From the NCBI GenBank assembly GCA_032622095.1, contig CP136065.1, positions 63,469,094 to 63,533,093 of the forward strand: 64,000 bases of DNA, given 5' to 3'. How positions within the stretch are numbered: the first letter of the stretch is position 1; every line of letters begins with the position of its first letter. Origin of the DNA: Siphonodentalium dalli (taxonomy: Eukaryota; Mollusca; Scaphopoda; Gadilida; Siphonodentaliidae). Positions 54,769 to 64,000 of this stretch are shown here, one piece after another. A program made the translations under genes and the position numbers. A model generated the notes under the pieces. The model worked only from the letters and a program-made list of their open reading frames with translations, did no database searches and was not told the DNA's origin.

Positions 54769-55974
54769 ATGGAACCACCGCCACCCGAATCAGTAGAATA
54801 TTCTAATCAAGATAGTTTATTTAGTCGAACTTTCAATATGGAACGAGAATGCCACCTACACGCGGCCAGTAATTCAAACATGCAAGACATAAATATACCA
54901 AATCCATCCTTTCAAATTCCGAGCGCGCAGGACACCCAGAATACCCTCATCTCTCAATTAACGCGAGAAATAGGTCAATTTAACATGACAATGCGTGAGA
55001 CTTCTGCCGCCACCCATTCACAGGCCACAGTATCTGCCATTATAGGTATGAACGCAATGGTTACATCATTTGATGGCAAACCATCAAAATTTTCAAATTG
55101 GATGCACGAAATTGAGAAATATTCTTCGACACTTGGGGCAGAGGACGAAACAATAATTAAAATAGCGGCCCAGACAAGTCGTTCATCTGTTTCCGAATTC
55201 GTGCAACGATACATCAATGACAATACGGTTAACGGCACACTAACGGTCACATGGCCTGATTTGAAAGCGCAGTTGCGATCCCGTTTCAGCGCGATAAGTG
55301 ACGCACCACAGGCTCTGGCCATGTTGCGATCATTAAAACAAACACACCAGGAAACACTACCTATGTTTGCAGAGAGAATTAGATCACTCGCAAACACTGC
55401 CCTTATTGATGAAATAAATACACAGGCGGTACAAACACAATTGGTAACATTTTTTGCGGATGGCATATGTGATGACCATATCAAATACACTTTAATTAAA
55501 GATGACCCAACGTCGCTCGACCGTGCCACCGAGATCGCAATGAAACAAATGAACATTAAACAGAGGTTCAAACTTCGCTATGGTGATAGAACATCGAGGT
55601 CAAAAGAACAACACCAAATACACGACTCCTTCCCACAACCCATGGAGGTTGACCATTTTAGGCGACGTCCCATACTATGGAAACCGCGCAATAATATATC
55701 TGATAGCTCTGCAACTAACAAACCAGTGCACCGTGCAAATCATCACTCAAACCCACCATTCCGAATGCCACCAAGATTTCAAAACACTAACTTTAATAGA
55801 TAAAACAATGACATCCGCCAGGATCGGATAAACAATATAGACTACAACTCAAACCGGCCAAACTTCCCAAATCAAAGGAAACGGCAGTTCTGCACACTAT
55901 GTAAGATGAACAACCACGATATACGAAATTGCCGAAGACGGATCGCCAATAACAAACAATATTTAAACATGTAA
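54769..55974 (+). pseudogene. gag: gag (capsid + CCHC nucleocapsid), one in-frame stop
   Basis: Structural polyprotein of the retrotransposon. The frame is open from ATG 54769 to a TAA at 55801-55803 (344 residues), then continues in the same frame to TAA 55972-55974 (401 codons in all). Residues about 95-265 resemble the retrotransposon gag/capsid fold (FDGKPSKFSNWMHEIEKY, RSLKQTHQETLPMFAERI). After the internal stop the same frame encodes a zinc knuckle, CTLCKMNNHDIRNC (C-x2-C-x4-H-x4-C), at 55891-55932, which shows the 55801 stop is a lesion rather than the true end. A candidate frameshift signal lies just before the final stop. Confidence 0.85.
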
Positions 55975-56006
55975 GAATGTCTTTGAAGAAGCCGCAAGGA
56001 CATTCT
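55962..56006 (+). promoter_or_regulatory. Candidate -1 ribosomal frameshift signal (gag to middle ORF)
   Basis: The slippery heptamer T TTA AAC (55962-55968) is in the gag frame two codons before the gag stop. After a 5-nt spacer, 55974-55985 (AGAATGTCTTTG) pairs with 55995-56006 (CAAGGACATTCT): 12 bp with one G-T, loop of 9 nt. A -1 slip leads directly into the middle ORF frame. This is the standard architecture of -1 frameshift sites. Confidence 0.75.
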
Positions 56007-56390
56007 ATAAATCGTCATCATCATAATACATCACATCAGAGCGCGAGATATCAAACCAAAACCGTCTTCAAAACACCCTCAAAATTTACGACCATAAATA
56101 GATTTGCACCTAATTACCCAAAGCAAAGTGGTTATGCAACTAAACCAGCGACTGGTACCCTAAACACCAGAGCAGCACGTGTTACTATAAAAGAACAGAG
56201 ACATCGTTCAGACCAGGCCAATAAATTGAAACCTAATACATCTTATCATGCTGATACGAGCACGAACAAACACGTGCATTCTCCAATTATAAATAGAAAT
56301 TCCGCTGGTCACGTTAGAACAGATATGAATACATTACATAACGATTACATAAGATCGTTCCCAAACAAAAGGACATTAATAGTGAAGTAA
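55977..56390 (+). CDS. Basic middle ORF between gag and protease (137 aa from ATG)
   Basis: Open in the -1 frame relative to gag, from before 55977 to TAA 56388-56390. It is rich in K, R, H, N and T, with no domain I recognise; it may act as a nucleocapsid-like RNA-binding extension or as the linker ahead of protease. No lesion is visible, and its placement between two candidate -1 slip sites suggests it is part of a gag-pro fusion rather than a separately started protein. Confidence 0.55.
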   Translation: MSLKKPQGHSINRHHHNTSHQSARYQTKTVFKTPSKFTTINRFAPNYPKQSGYATKPATGTLNTRAARVTIKEQRHRSDQANKLKPNTSYHADTSTNKHVHSPIINRNSAGHVRTDMNTLHNDYIRSFPNKRTLIVK

Positions 56391-57379
56391 ACACTAAAAC
56401 TCGAAACCAACGACAAGCTAATCGAATTGCAACGGTTTACCAAAATAATAATAATAATGAGCCGAGTAAAAACTGTCAAAGTATAAATAACCAGTCTGAA
56501 CAGATGCAATTGCATACATTACCTAAACTCAAATACCATGCAGAGATTGCACAAGGACTGCAACAGCAAACGCCTTGTTCAACAATTATTAAAATTGGCA
56601 ACCAACGCATTAGGGCATTACTTGACTCTGGGGCAAGTACAAGTTGCTTAAAATATGACGTATATCGATCCCTTCCAAATAAGCCCCCGTTAATAAAAGA
56701 AAAAATAATTCTGACCTCAGCAACAGGCCAAAATATGCAAGTATACGGCAGTATACATTTGCCCTTCAAAATTGGATCAATGTCATTAGTACATAAATTC
56801 TTTATATTACCCAACCTAGCAAGATCAGCGATTTTTGGTCGCGATTTTTTAACAGACAAACATGTAAGACTCTATTTCGATTTGAATGCATTTAGAGTAG
56901 GCAACAAAACATTTCCCATGTTACAGGATTTACATATAGCATCATTGCTACGTTCGCGGCAAGATATCAAATTACCACCCCATTCATGTGCATTGGTGAA
57001 CACAAAAATAATTGGTACACCAGACATGTATGAGACACCATATCTTGGAGTAAGTCACGCCGATATCGGCATATTTAAGGATGAACCTAATGTGTCCATT
57101 ATGGACGGGATAGTTTCTGCATCAAAACGAGATATACCGGTCATGATCATGAATAATTCAGACTCGTATATGTCTATATTTAAAGGTAATATAGTTGCGA
57201 AAACACATGGCCTAAGTTCAGACCAGATCTGTCAAACAAAGGCTAAGGTACCCACCACAAATAAAATGAATGATTCTCAAGAAGTATTTAGTATAGAAAA
57301 TCAAACAAAAATATCTAAGGCTGGCCAGAAACCATTCAAATTGGACGATATATGTGCCCCCCGACCACCACAAAATTGA
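56342..57379 (+). CDS. pol: Protease and start of pol frame
   Basis: Frame open from about 56342 (first ATG 56504) to TGA 57379. The aspartic protease motif LLDSGAS lies near residues 38-44 of the ATG-started ORF, and SAIFGRDFL about 80 residues later fits the second conserved protease block. The frame overlaps the middle ORF by about 49 nt, in -1 register, at heptamer C CCA AAC (56360-56366). It is broken at the C6 run near 57358-57363, after which pol continues one frame over. Confidence 0.8.
   Translation, partial: RLHKIVPKQKDINSEVNTKTRNQRQANRIATVYQNNNNNEPSKNCQSINNQSEQMQLHTLPKLKYHAEIAQGLQQQTPCSTIIKIGNQRIRALLDSGASTSCLKYDVYRSLPNKPPLIKEKIILTSATGQNMQVYGSIHLPFKIGSMSLVHKFFILPNLARSAIFGRDFLTDKHVRLYFDLNAFRVGNKTFPMLQDLHIASLLRSRQDIKLPPHSCALVNTKIIGTPDMYETPYLGVSHADIGIFKDEPNVSIMDGIVSASKRDIPVMIMNNSDSYMSIFKGNIVAKTHGLSSDQICQTKAKVPTTNKMNDSQEVFSIENQTKISKAGQKPFKLDDICAPRPPQN
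56360..56366 (+). promoter_or_regulatory. Candidate second -1 slippery site (middle ORF to pol)
   Basis: CCCAAAC is in register as C CCA AAC in the middle ORF frame, and a -1 slip enters the protease frame. Downstream structure is weak (a 5-bp tagtg/cacta stem about 13 nt later), so support is less than for 55962-56006. Confidence 0.45.
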
Positions 57380-57842
57380 ACTACTTGAACTGGTCTCCCA
57401 ATATCAAGATGTGTTTACAAACGATCCAAATAAGGTAGGATTTTGCGATAAAATAGTCATGCGTGTGGATACCAAACCAGATGCAGAACCTATCTTTTGT
57501 CGTGCGTATCCTACTCCATTACATAGACGCGAACACATGGAAAAAGCACTTCAAAAATTATTAGATGCTGGTATTATAAAGAAAACTACAAACGCGAGTT
57601 GGTCATTCCCTGCCTTATTGATCCGTAAGGGAATCGTAGATCCTAATGGAAATCAAAATTATAGACTATGTATAGACCTGAGAAAGCTAAATAAAATGAC
57701 CGTCCCATTACGATGACCAGTACCTCCCCTCTTTTACCGAAGTTTCCAGCCGCCTCCAAAAATCCAAAGTTTTTTCCACAATCGACATTAGCCAAGCTTA
57801 TCATGTTATCGGTGTTCTCAAAGAACATCAAGAAAAGTTAAC
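57354..57842 (+). pseudogene. pol: Reverse transcriptase N-terminal part, disrupted
   Basis: Contains RT palm/finger blocks: the substrate-facing region (KALQKLLDAGIIKK), SWSFPALLIRKG and YRLCIDLRKLNKMT. A TGA at 57713-57715 and a one-base frameshift within about 57723-57732 (C-rich run) separate it from the next block, TIDISQAYH (about 57780-57806), which is in the frame of the following ORF. Both lesions look like ordinary decay. Confidence 0.85.
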
Positions 57843-57843
57843 T

Positions 57844-60485
57844 ATGAACACAGATTTCGGATTGTTTTCTTTCACAAGGGCCCCATTTGGCTATTGCAAC
57901 TCGAGAGCGACGTTTTTGACATTAATCCATAAAGCATTGGAAGGGTTAAGTTTTGTTGACAGCTTCGTCGACGATTTAATTTGTCACAGCGAAACGGAGG
58001 CCCTCCATAAACAGCACCTCAAAATAGTATTCGAACGACTCAGAGAGTATGGATTAGTAGCACGATTAACAAAGTCCCAATTTTATATGAAAGAAGTAAA
58101 TTTTTTAGGGCATATCGTATCACAAAATGGAACCCGCCCAGATCCCGCCAAAGTTAAAGCCATACAAGATGTGCCAGCCCCAACATCAGTGAAAGACGTC
58201 CGTAGAGTATTAGGGATTTTTAATTTTTATCGGAACTATTGTAAAGATTTCTCCGACACTGCTGCATCATTAATTAAATTAACTGCTCGTTACGCAAAAT
58301 TTGCATGGTCCGAAGAATGTCAAAATGCTTTTGATACACTAAAACAAAATTTCCTTAAAGTACCTACTCTGGCCTACCCTGATAGGAACAGGAAAATGAT
58401 CTTATATTGCGATGCATCAATGCATTCAGTGGGGGGATCATTAGTCCAGCCATACCCAGAAAACAAATTAGAAACTGATATCAAAACCCCGGAATTTCCA
58501 ATTTGCTTTGTTAGCAAAAATTTGAATCACTCTCAACGAAATTACAGTACTACAGAGCGCGAAGCACTCGCCATATATGTATGTCTAAAGAAACTCAATT
58601 TCTATCTAGAAGGATCGGACGTGGAAATACGAACAGATCATTTACCCCTAGTTTCTATGTTTCAAAATACTCAGATGGCTAATAAACGTATTCAAAAATG
58701 GTTTATTGAAATTTCCGCATACAATCCAATAATTACTTATATACAAGGGTCTGAAAATATCGCCGCTGACTTTTGTTCTCGGGTGGACCCGACAAACCAA
58801 CAGAGTATGTCAGAATGTTCAGTGGAGAGCGAAGAGAAAACGCCATATGACATAGCGATCAATGACGGATCACTAAACATATTAGATTCACAGAAAATAA
58901 AAAATTACGTCAAGACAATAGGTAAACAAAAAGTGCATACGTTGCCCGACACTATATTAATTTCCGAAAATGAACAACTAAATGTACCTACCAATATCGA
59001 AGAAATGCAAAAAGAGGACCATATTATATCAGACATAATTCGCAAATTAAAATCCGATAAACAACCCGAAAAGATAACAAAGCAATATATATTGAAAGAC
59101 GGAATTCTATACTATATGTCTGTATTTAATGAGCAAGCATCAGAACGCATTTATGTCCCGGAAAAGCTGACTAAGCAGATAATTTCTGAATATCATATTG
59201 TCGGTCATTATGGATCCCAACGAATGTACCATACCATACGTTTGCGATATTATTGGCCACGAATTTTCCCAATGATAGTCAGTTTCGCCAACAATTGCCA
59301 CATTTGTAAACAAAGAAATCAAAACACTGCCCGTATTCCAAATCAAATGACGGATATACCGAGCCGACCAGGGGAAATGATCGCGATAGATTTAATGGGA
59401 AAATTTAACCCACCCACAGCCAGCGGCAATTCCTACATTCTAACGGTCATAGATTTATTCAGTTTACACAAAATGGCATATGCGCTTCCCACAAAACATG
59501 CCGAAGTGGTCGCTGAAAGACGTATGACTCAGTATTTCACCATATTCGGTTATCCCGCCTGTCTTGTCTCAGATAATGGGAGTGACGTATGCAGTGAGGT
59601 CTTCAAAATAATATCTAAGTACTATGTGATTCAGCATCGCAAGACCTCGTATTATGCGCCTTTCAGCAACGGATCAAGTGAGCGATCTCATCGCGACTAC
59701 AACGGGATATTAGCCAAATTAACTGAGGGAAATCCAACATCATGGGACCTATTTCTCAATTTTGCATCAGAAGCCATGAATTTTCATGTCTCAGCAACGA
59801 CTCAATTTTCTCCATATTTTTTAACTTTCTGCAGACACCCCCAAATAAATATTGACAAGATACTGACACCGCGACAGAAATATACTGGTGAATGCCTCAT
59901 CCAACAGTTACTAGAGAAGCAGCACTTCGCATTTCAATTAGTTAAACAAAATATGAAACAAGTCAAGACGAAACGAAACGAAAACAGTAAAGGTAAAATA
60001 CCGGAATTTCCCATAGGTTCCCAGGTCTATGTTAAGAATCACAGACAAACCCATAAACTAGGTATGAAATATGATCCATTTTGGGTGATAATTAAACAAA
60101 CAGGACCAGTTTCATATGTGATTCGTAATCAAATTACAGGCAGTTTATCTAAAAGTCATGCCAAACATTTAAAATTAGCGACGACTAAATGGCATACACC
60201 ACAATTACAAGAGAACCAGAAAGTTCGGAAAAGCAGATTTGTATTCCCACATAATTCATCAACACAAAGCTCAGATGCTGACATATCGAGTAATAGTAAC
60301 AATTCGGACACCGAAAATGAGAACCACGATGCAGCCCCCTTAACACAGTTAATACGACAAAACCGCGTCATCCGGGACGGATCGGATTCAAATGAACCAG
60401 TGCCCCTACCAGAGATGGCACATAAGTTAATAGCATCAAAACGCGAACATGAAAAACAATCATTTTCATCAACCGAACCATATAA
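57844..60485 (+). pseudogene. pol: RT C-terminal half, RNase H and integrase
   Basis: The longest intact frame (residues counted from 57844). RT catalytic box FVDD at 41-44; RNase H with CDAS (D190), TEREAL near 240 and RTDH near 263; integrase zinc-binding H451, H455, C485, C488; catalytic D516, D577 and E613 (35 residues between the last two); GPY/F-like region about 743-775 (DPFWVI, GPVSYVI). It polymerises cDNA, removes RNA and joins ends to target DNA. The frame would continue past 60485, but a hAT element interrupts it; the apparent stop at 60504 is hAT sequence. Confidence 0.92.
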
Positions 60486-61583
60486 TAGAGATGGGCGGTT
60501 GTGAAAATTTGCCTCGGTTTCGGTTTCGGTTGTGGAAAAAGAGTTGAGTCTCGGTTTCGGTTTTTATTAATAAAAATGACTAATGTGAACAAAATCTAAT
60601 TATGCTTCATCATATTACAAAGAAAACACACCAATTTTATTACCATAACTTGTGAGGTACATGTCCTTTTATAATTGTAAATTATGTATCATATTGTTAC
60701 TATTACATGTATATTGTTAATGTCCATGTCGAGTGGCAGTGCTAGAATGCAAGTGAGTCTGTGTATTGTGTATGACTGCAATTCAGCATCATATGATCAT
60801 AAGTGTGAAATAATATAATGATCATTTATATTGGCATAAAACTAATGTGTGTGACTAGATATATGTGTATAGTTATGATTTGAAAAATAAAATTTGAAAT
60901 AAACAAAATGAAAATAAAACATGACTAGAATCTCTCAATCACATTATCTGGCTATATGCCTATTAACATATTTAGGGAACATAATACTGTACACACTATA
61001 CATGCATCCAATACAAGTCACCTGAATGAGTGCTATTTCTCAACAGTTTACCGACAAACTGTATAATTCATTCCGGCTCCGATTCCGGTATAACATTTTT
61101 AACCAACGGCGCACAAATATATTTGACGATTTAACATCCAAACAGTGATAAAAACTAATAGGGAATGCGGGGTAACAATCATTGATACCTTTTGATATCG
61201 TATCCTCGTTATCAAATTCACCTTTCAGATATTTGTACGGCCTTAATGATTAAAAGATCATGAGAAATAAACTGACTTGTGACAAGTTGTGTTGTGTTTA
61301 CTACGGCGAAAATAGGTGTACACGGAAGCAACGTAATTAATTCGTCACGCGATTTCACCATGCGAACTCCTTTCTGCATATATTACAGGCGGCACACTTA
61401 ATTTCTTATCTTTCTTTGAAAAATATTTCCACACAGGACTCGTTTGTTCATCGTGCTCTGCCATGATTACAGGAAGTTGTGACAACCGAAACTACGGGTT
61501 TTTCCATCTTACCACGGTTGTCATTTCCGGTTTTTCCCGACAACCGAAACCGAACTGATTCCACGGTTAACCGCCCATCTCTA
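60486..61583 (-). mobile_element. hAT-type element, copy B (1098 bp), inserted in pol
   Basis: Perfect 8-bp target duplication CCATATAA (60478-60485 and 61584-61591), TIRs TAGAGATGGGCGGTT. By eye nearly identical to copy A (35238-36346), in opposite orientation, with a few small indels. The BED-finger stub, read on the minus strand, has a 1-nt deletion. Since the pol frame is open on both sides, insertion came after integration of the LTR element. Confidence 0.93.
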
Positions 61584-61844
61584 CCATATAACCCTTATGA
61601 TATGCTAACTCAAAACGATGAAGCAAAAATGTACAATGCAAGTTCATCAACCGAGTCATACAATCCGTATGACATGTCAACCCAACAATTAGTACAACAA
61701 AACAAGCGTAAAAGCAAGTCCAGTTGCGATACATATAACATGTCAACCAAAAATTATGATCCTTTCGATATAACCACTCAAACCGACAAAAATAGCGCAT
61801 GTCGATATAGGAAAATAAAATATGTAAACAACTACCATAATTAG
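61584..61844 (+). pseudogene. pol: C-terminal pol tail downstream of hAT insertion
   Basis: In the continuing pol frame it encodes a low-complexity tail with repeated (N)PYDMST-like words (PYDMLTQ, NPYDMSTQ, TYNMSTK, DPFDITTQ), ending at TAA 61842-61844. The repeats suggest a disordered tail. No catalytic role is suggested. Confidence 0.7.
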
Positions 61845-63851
61845 ATAACATACATAATCATAAAAGCAACTAACCTCATAAACTCAACTCTATATCCAAA
61901 AGCACGAAACGAAAACAGCTCACACATGTATAAACTTTAACTGAATAAAACTCAACATCTTAACTCCAGGAAACAAACTGACAAAGTAAAAATTACCAAT
62001 TTCTAACAAAGACGACCAGATCTATACCGCGCGAAATGCAACGAATATTATTGGACAATCTCCACCTATCATAAATAAATAGCACCCTGTCGTAAAAAGA
62101 CACAATACAAAGAGAGAATTGTCATCGCGCAAAACCAGGACTGCCAGACCATGTGCAGTGCATGTAACACGATATGGCAATCACACACGCACCAAGTGGG
62201 TGACATATTTCTTTTCACCAACCCGCCCAGATGCACAAAATCGAGGCTTAATTAATCAAAGAAACCGATCTGAACTATACAAAGTGGGTTGGCCAATAAT
62301 ACAGAAATTTAACGCCATGTACCCGTATATATCACGCACATGGCCCCCTCACAGCAAGGCAATATTTCATCTCCAGGAAGTTATCACCCGGCGGCCAACA
62401 CGCTTAATTGTCGCCGCAATCAACAATTCGGGAGACGCGAATAACTTCGGCCTCTTCAAATTTCAGGCGAATCGCATGCATTCATTTAAATGCTAAATCA
62501 AATCAAGAAACATGAAGCATTTCCAGTCATGCAAGTTTAAATGCCAAGTTCATAATTTGTCAGACCGTTTTGCATCATTAGCACTCAGATAATAGCATGT
62601 GTCACGACGGACACATACACTAATTAAATTATTCACGCCCCATCTTCGGAATAATTATCACATACACCGAGTAGGCAATTACGTCATAATGAACCGTGTT
62701 AATCACCCCAACGATAAACCCATAATTTGATATCATACACTTAATCACGCGTAGTTACCACCCCGTGTTCAATCCAATGCAAAAGCGACGATTCAGGGCC
62801 TAAATCATCGCTAGTCCGGTCGGGTAAAATGCGGATCATAATATGGATCCTGTACAGAAGTGCAATCAAATGTCTGATCAACTTTGATTCCACATAGATC
62901 AAATGAACTAGTATAGAGGCCAGGAAACGCATCTCAACACATACGCGTAACTACTCTTCATATAAATATATCATCATTCATTATACCCCCAAAGATAGCT
63001 TACCGGTTCAAGTTATCCAAATAATCACAATTATATACCGCTTGTAAAATATCTTAATCTCAAGTGTCAAAATCGCCCCACGCTACATCGACAAATACAA
63101 TTGTCACATGGCGGGGTATGACAATAACATAGGCTGAAATGATGGCCTACATTAAGGGACAAGCGCATATATCTCAGTATATAACTTTAATTGTGATGTA
63201 GCAATGCCAAGCATCAATGATGACCGAATCAATCGATATTTTAACCGTACGCGCGCGATGTAAAACTTCAAACCCAAGTACCCAGTTGATATCGTACTCC
63301 AGTATAAATCATACGACATTATGTGAAAACAGATTTATTTCTATCTCAACCACAAATAAATATCACATGAATGCAAATGGCAGCCCATGTTTGAAGCAAT
63401 CGCACAAATCCCAATATTTTTATATACAAAGTACGACTAACAACAGAGCCTACACCCCTCCCTCAATATTTAAACCAATTGAGTCCCACCCGAATCATTT
63501 TAATCATGTAACAGTTCTCCCGATTTTTTTTATTATCATACAATTTTAATCATTATTATCCAACCCCATTTCCAAGTCATTACAACCGAATGCCTCCAAA
63601 AATACAAGCTTTGCAAACGCACATCTTATCGCAATAATGAAACAGTTTGTCCACAAGCCAGGAGCCGGAAGTGGACATTAGCGCTCGCCAATCGAGCACA
63701 TCCATGAACATGTACATGTACATAGATATATATATATTCAATTGATACAATTTTTGCTGATGACCACACGTTGTAACTTATATCCATACCGAAGATCCAA
63801 CCCTTAGATTTTAACACCAGTAGTCAAAATCTGAAAATAAGGGGGACCCTA
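61845..63851 (+). other. Long 3' region of LTR element between pol and 3' LTR
   Basis: About 2 kb with no recognised domain, longer than in typical gag-pol-only Gypsy elements. It holds an unassigned ORF at 62119-62496 and a weaker one at 63217-63549. It ends with a purine-rich stretch (aaaataaggggga, about 63834-63846), a good polypurine tract candidate just before the 3' LTR. Confidence 0.55.
62119..62496 (+). CDS. Unrecognised ORF in LTR element 3' region (125 aa)
   Basis: Intact ORF with a basic N-terminus (MSSRKTRTARPCAVHVTRYG) and mixed composition thereafter (KVGWPIIQKFNAMYPYISRT). No signal peptide or membrane segment is visible, so an envelope-like role is not supported. It could be an accessory ORF or a captured fragment, or chance. 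Confidence 0.35.
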   Translation: MSSRKTRTARPCAVHVTRYGNHTRTKWVTYFFSPTRPDAQNRGLINQRNRSELYKVGWPIIQKFNAMYPYISRTWPPHSKAIFHLQEVITRRPTRLIVAAINNSGDANNFGLFKFQANRMHSFKC

Positions 63852-64000
63852 TGTAGAGTAATGCTCCCTGGTACATGCTAAACATATCTATCTTAACCGA
63901 TGGGGGGGAGACAGGAATATAATCGAACTATAAGTGACCCCAACCAAATTACCAAGGTCATACTCGAAGAGGCCGCGACCTATGGGTTATGCAAGTCTAA
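63852..64000 (+). repeat. 3' LTR (partial, cut by window end)
   Basis: Matches 53857-53993 base for base by eye except for one extra G in the G run and an 11-bp piece (caaggtcatac) absent from the 5' LTR, where a short 'tac' flanks the gap. The rest lies outside the window. Confidence 0.88.

Larger units (their letters stand above)
53857..64000 (+). mobile_element. Ty3/Gypsy-type LTR retrotransposon, defective, truncated by window end
   Basis: The 5' LTR starts at 53857 and the 3' LTR at 63852 (about 140 bp visible). Between them are gag with capsid and CCHC knuckle, a basic middle ORF, aspartic protease, reverse transcriptase with FVDD, RNase H, and integrase with HHCC, DD35E and GPY/F-like regions, in the Ty3/Gypsy order. 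The copy is inactive: there is a stop in gag, a frameshift before RT, a stop and frameshift inside RT, and a hAT element in the pol end. Clade not assigned. Confidence 0.93.

Noticed and set aside
54975-55571. 198-aa ORF antisense to gag
   Set aside because: Shadow of the gag frame; no recognisable domain.
62119-62496. Envelope gene of the LTR element
   Set aside because: No signal peptide, membrane segment or fusion-like hydrophobic stretch is visible; left as an unassigned ORF.

Overview
This is a repeat-dense, AT-rich stretch of an animal nuclear genome. It holds one confidently recognisable host gene, a spliced VDAC (mitochondrial porin) gene on the minus strand with coding exons between 30416 and 43537. 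The GT-AG introns, low gene density and layered transposons rule out a prokaryotic source. The dispersed repeats (blocks with 'ccaagatggc', 'cataactcc', runs of 'ggacggacg' and terminal hairpins) resemble those I associate with molluscs, especially bivalves. That placement is inference; no sequence search was possible.

Layout. 1-9.6 kb holds an inverted-repeat element (263-1022), a TTAA-flanked MITE (2907-3350), a duplicated repeat ending in poly-C (4678-5221 and 5738-6281), a ~52-bp minisatellite (6907-8402) and a long palindrome (8748-8857). 9.6-13.4 kb is dispersed and tandemly amplified repeat. 15270-18109 is a 2.8-kb terminal-inverted-repeat (TIR) transposon with a perfect 8-bp target duplication. 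18.5-26.6 kb carries more dispersed repeat and a set of piggyBac-type MITEs (TTAA targets, ends CCCTTT), including one inserted into its own relative and two that share one TTAA. 26.7-29.0 kb is a large foldback structure built from 21-bp CGTGCGCACG arrays and nested hairpins.

30.4-43.5 kb is the VDAC gene, with eight coding exons giving 282 residues. Its introns hold two hAT-type elements, a MITE, a 170-bp tandem repeat and many dispersed repeats. Intron 4 also holds decayed duplicates of the start of exon 5. 44.4-53.5 kb is a stack of hAT-type elements (44463-47023, 48727-49848, 49864-53507 with a Harbinger-like and another hAT element nested inside), a tRNA-derived SINE and a LINE reverse-transcriptase fragment.

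53857 to beyond the window end is a Ty3/Gypsy-type LTR retrotransposon. Its 5' LTR is complete, and the 3' LTR starts at 63852 and runs off the window. The frames are gag, then a basic middle ORF, then protease / reverse transcriptase / RNase H / integrase. Gag and the middle ORF are joined by what looks like a textbook -1 ribosomal frameshift signal (T TTA AAC, 5-nt spacer, 12-bp stem). The middle ORF and pol overlap at a second candidate slippery site (C CCA AAC). This copy is dead: gag and the RT region carry nonsense and frameshift lesions, and a 1.1-kb hAT element with a perfect 8-bp target duplication interrupts the end of pol. A near-identical copy of that hAT element lies in VDAC intron 6.

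I found no wholly new enzymatic system. The most useful observations are the double -1 frameshift layout, the shared ACTTCGT terminal hairpin in several otherwise different repeat families, the exon-5 relics in VDAC, and the nested insertions that allow relative dating.
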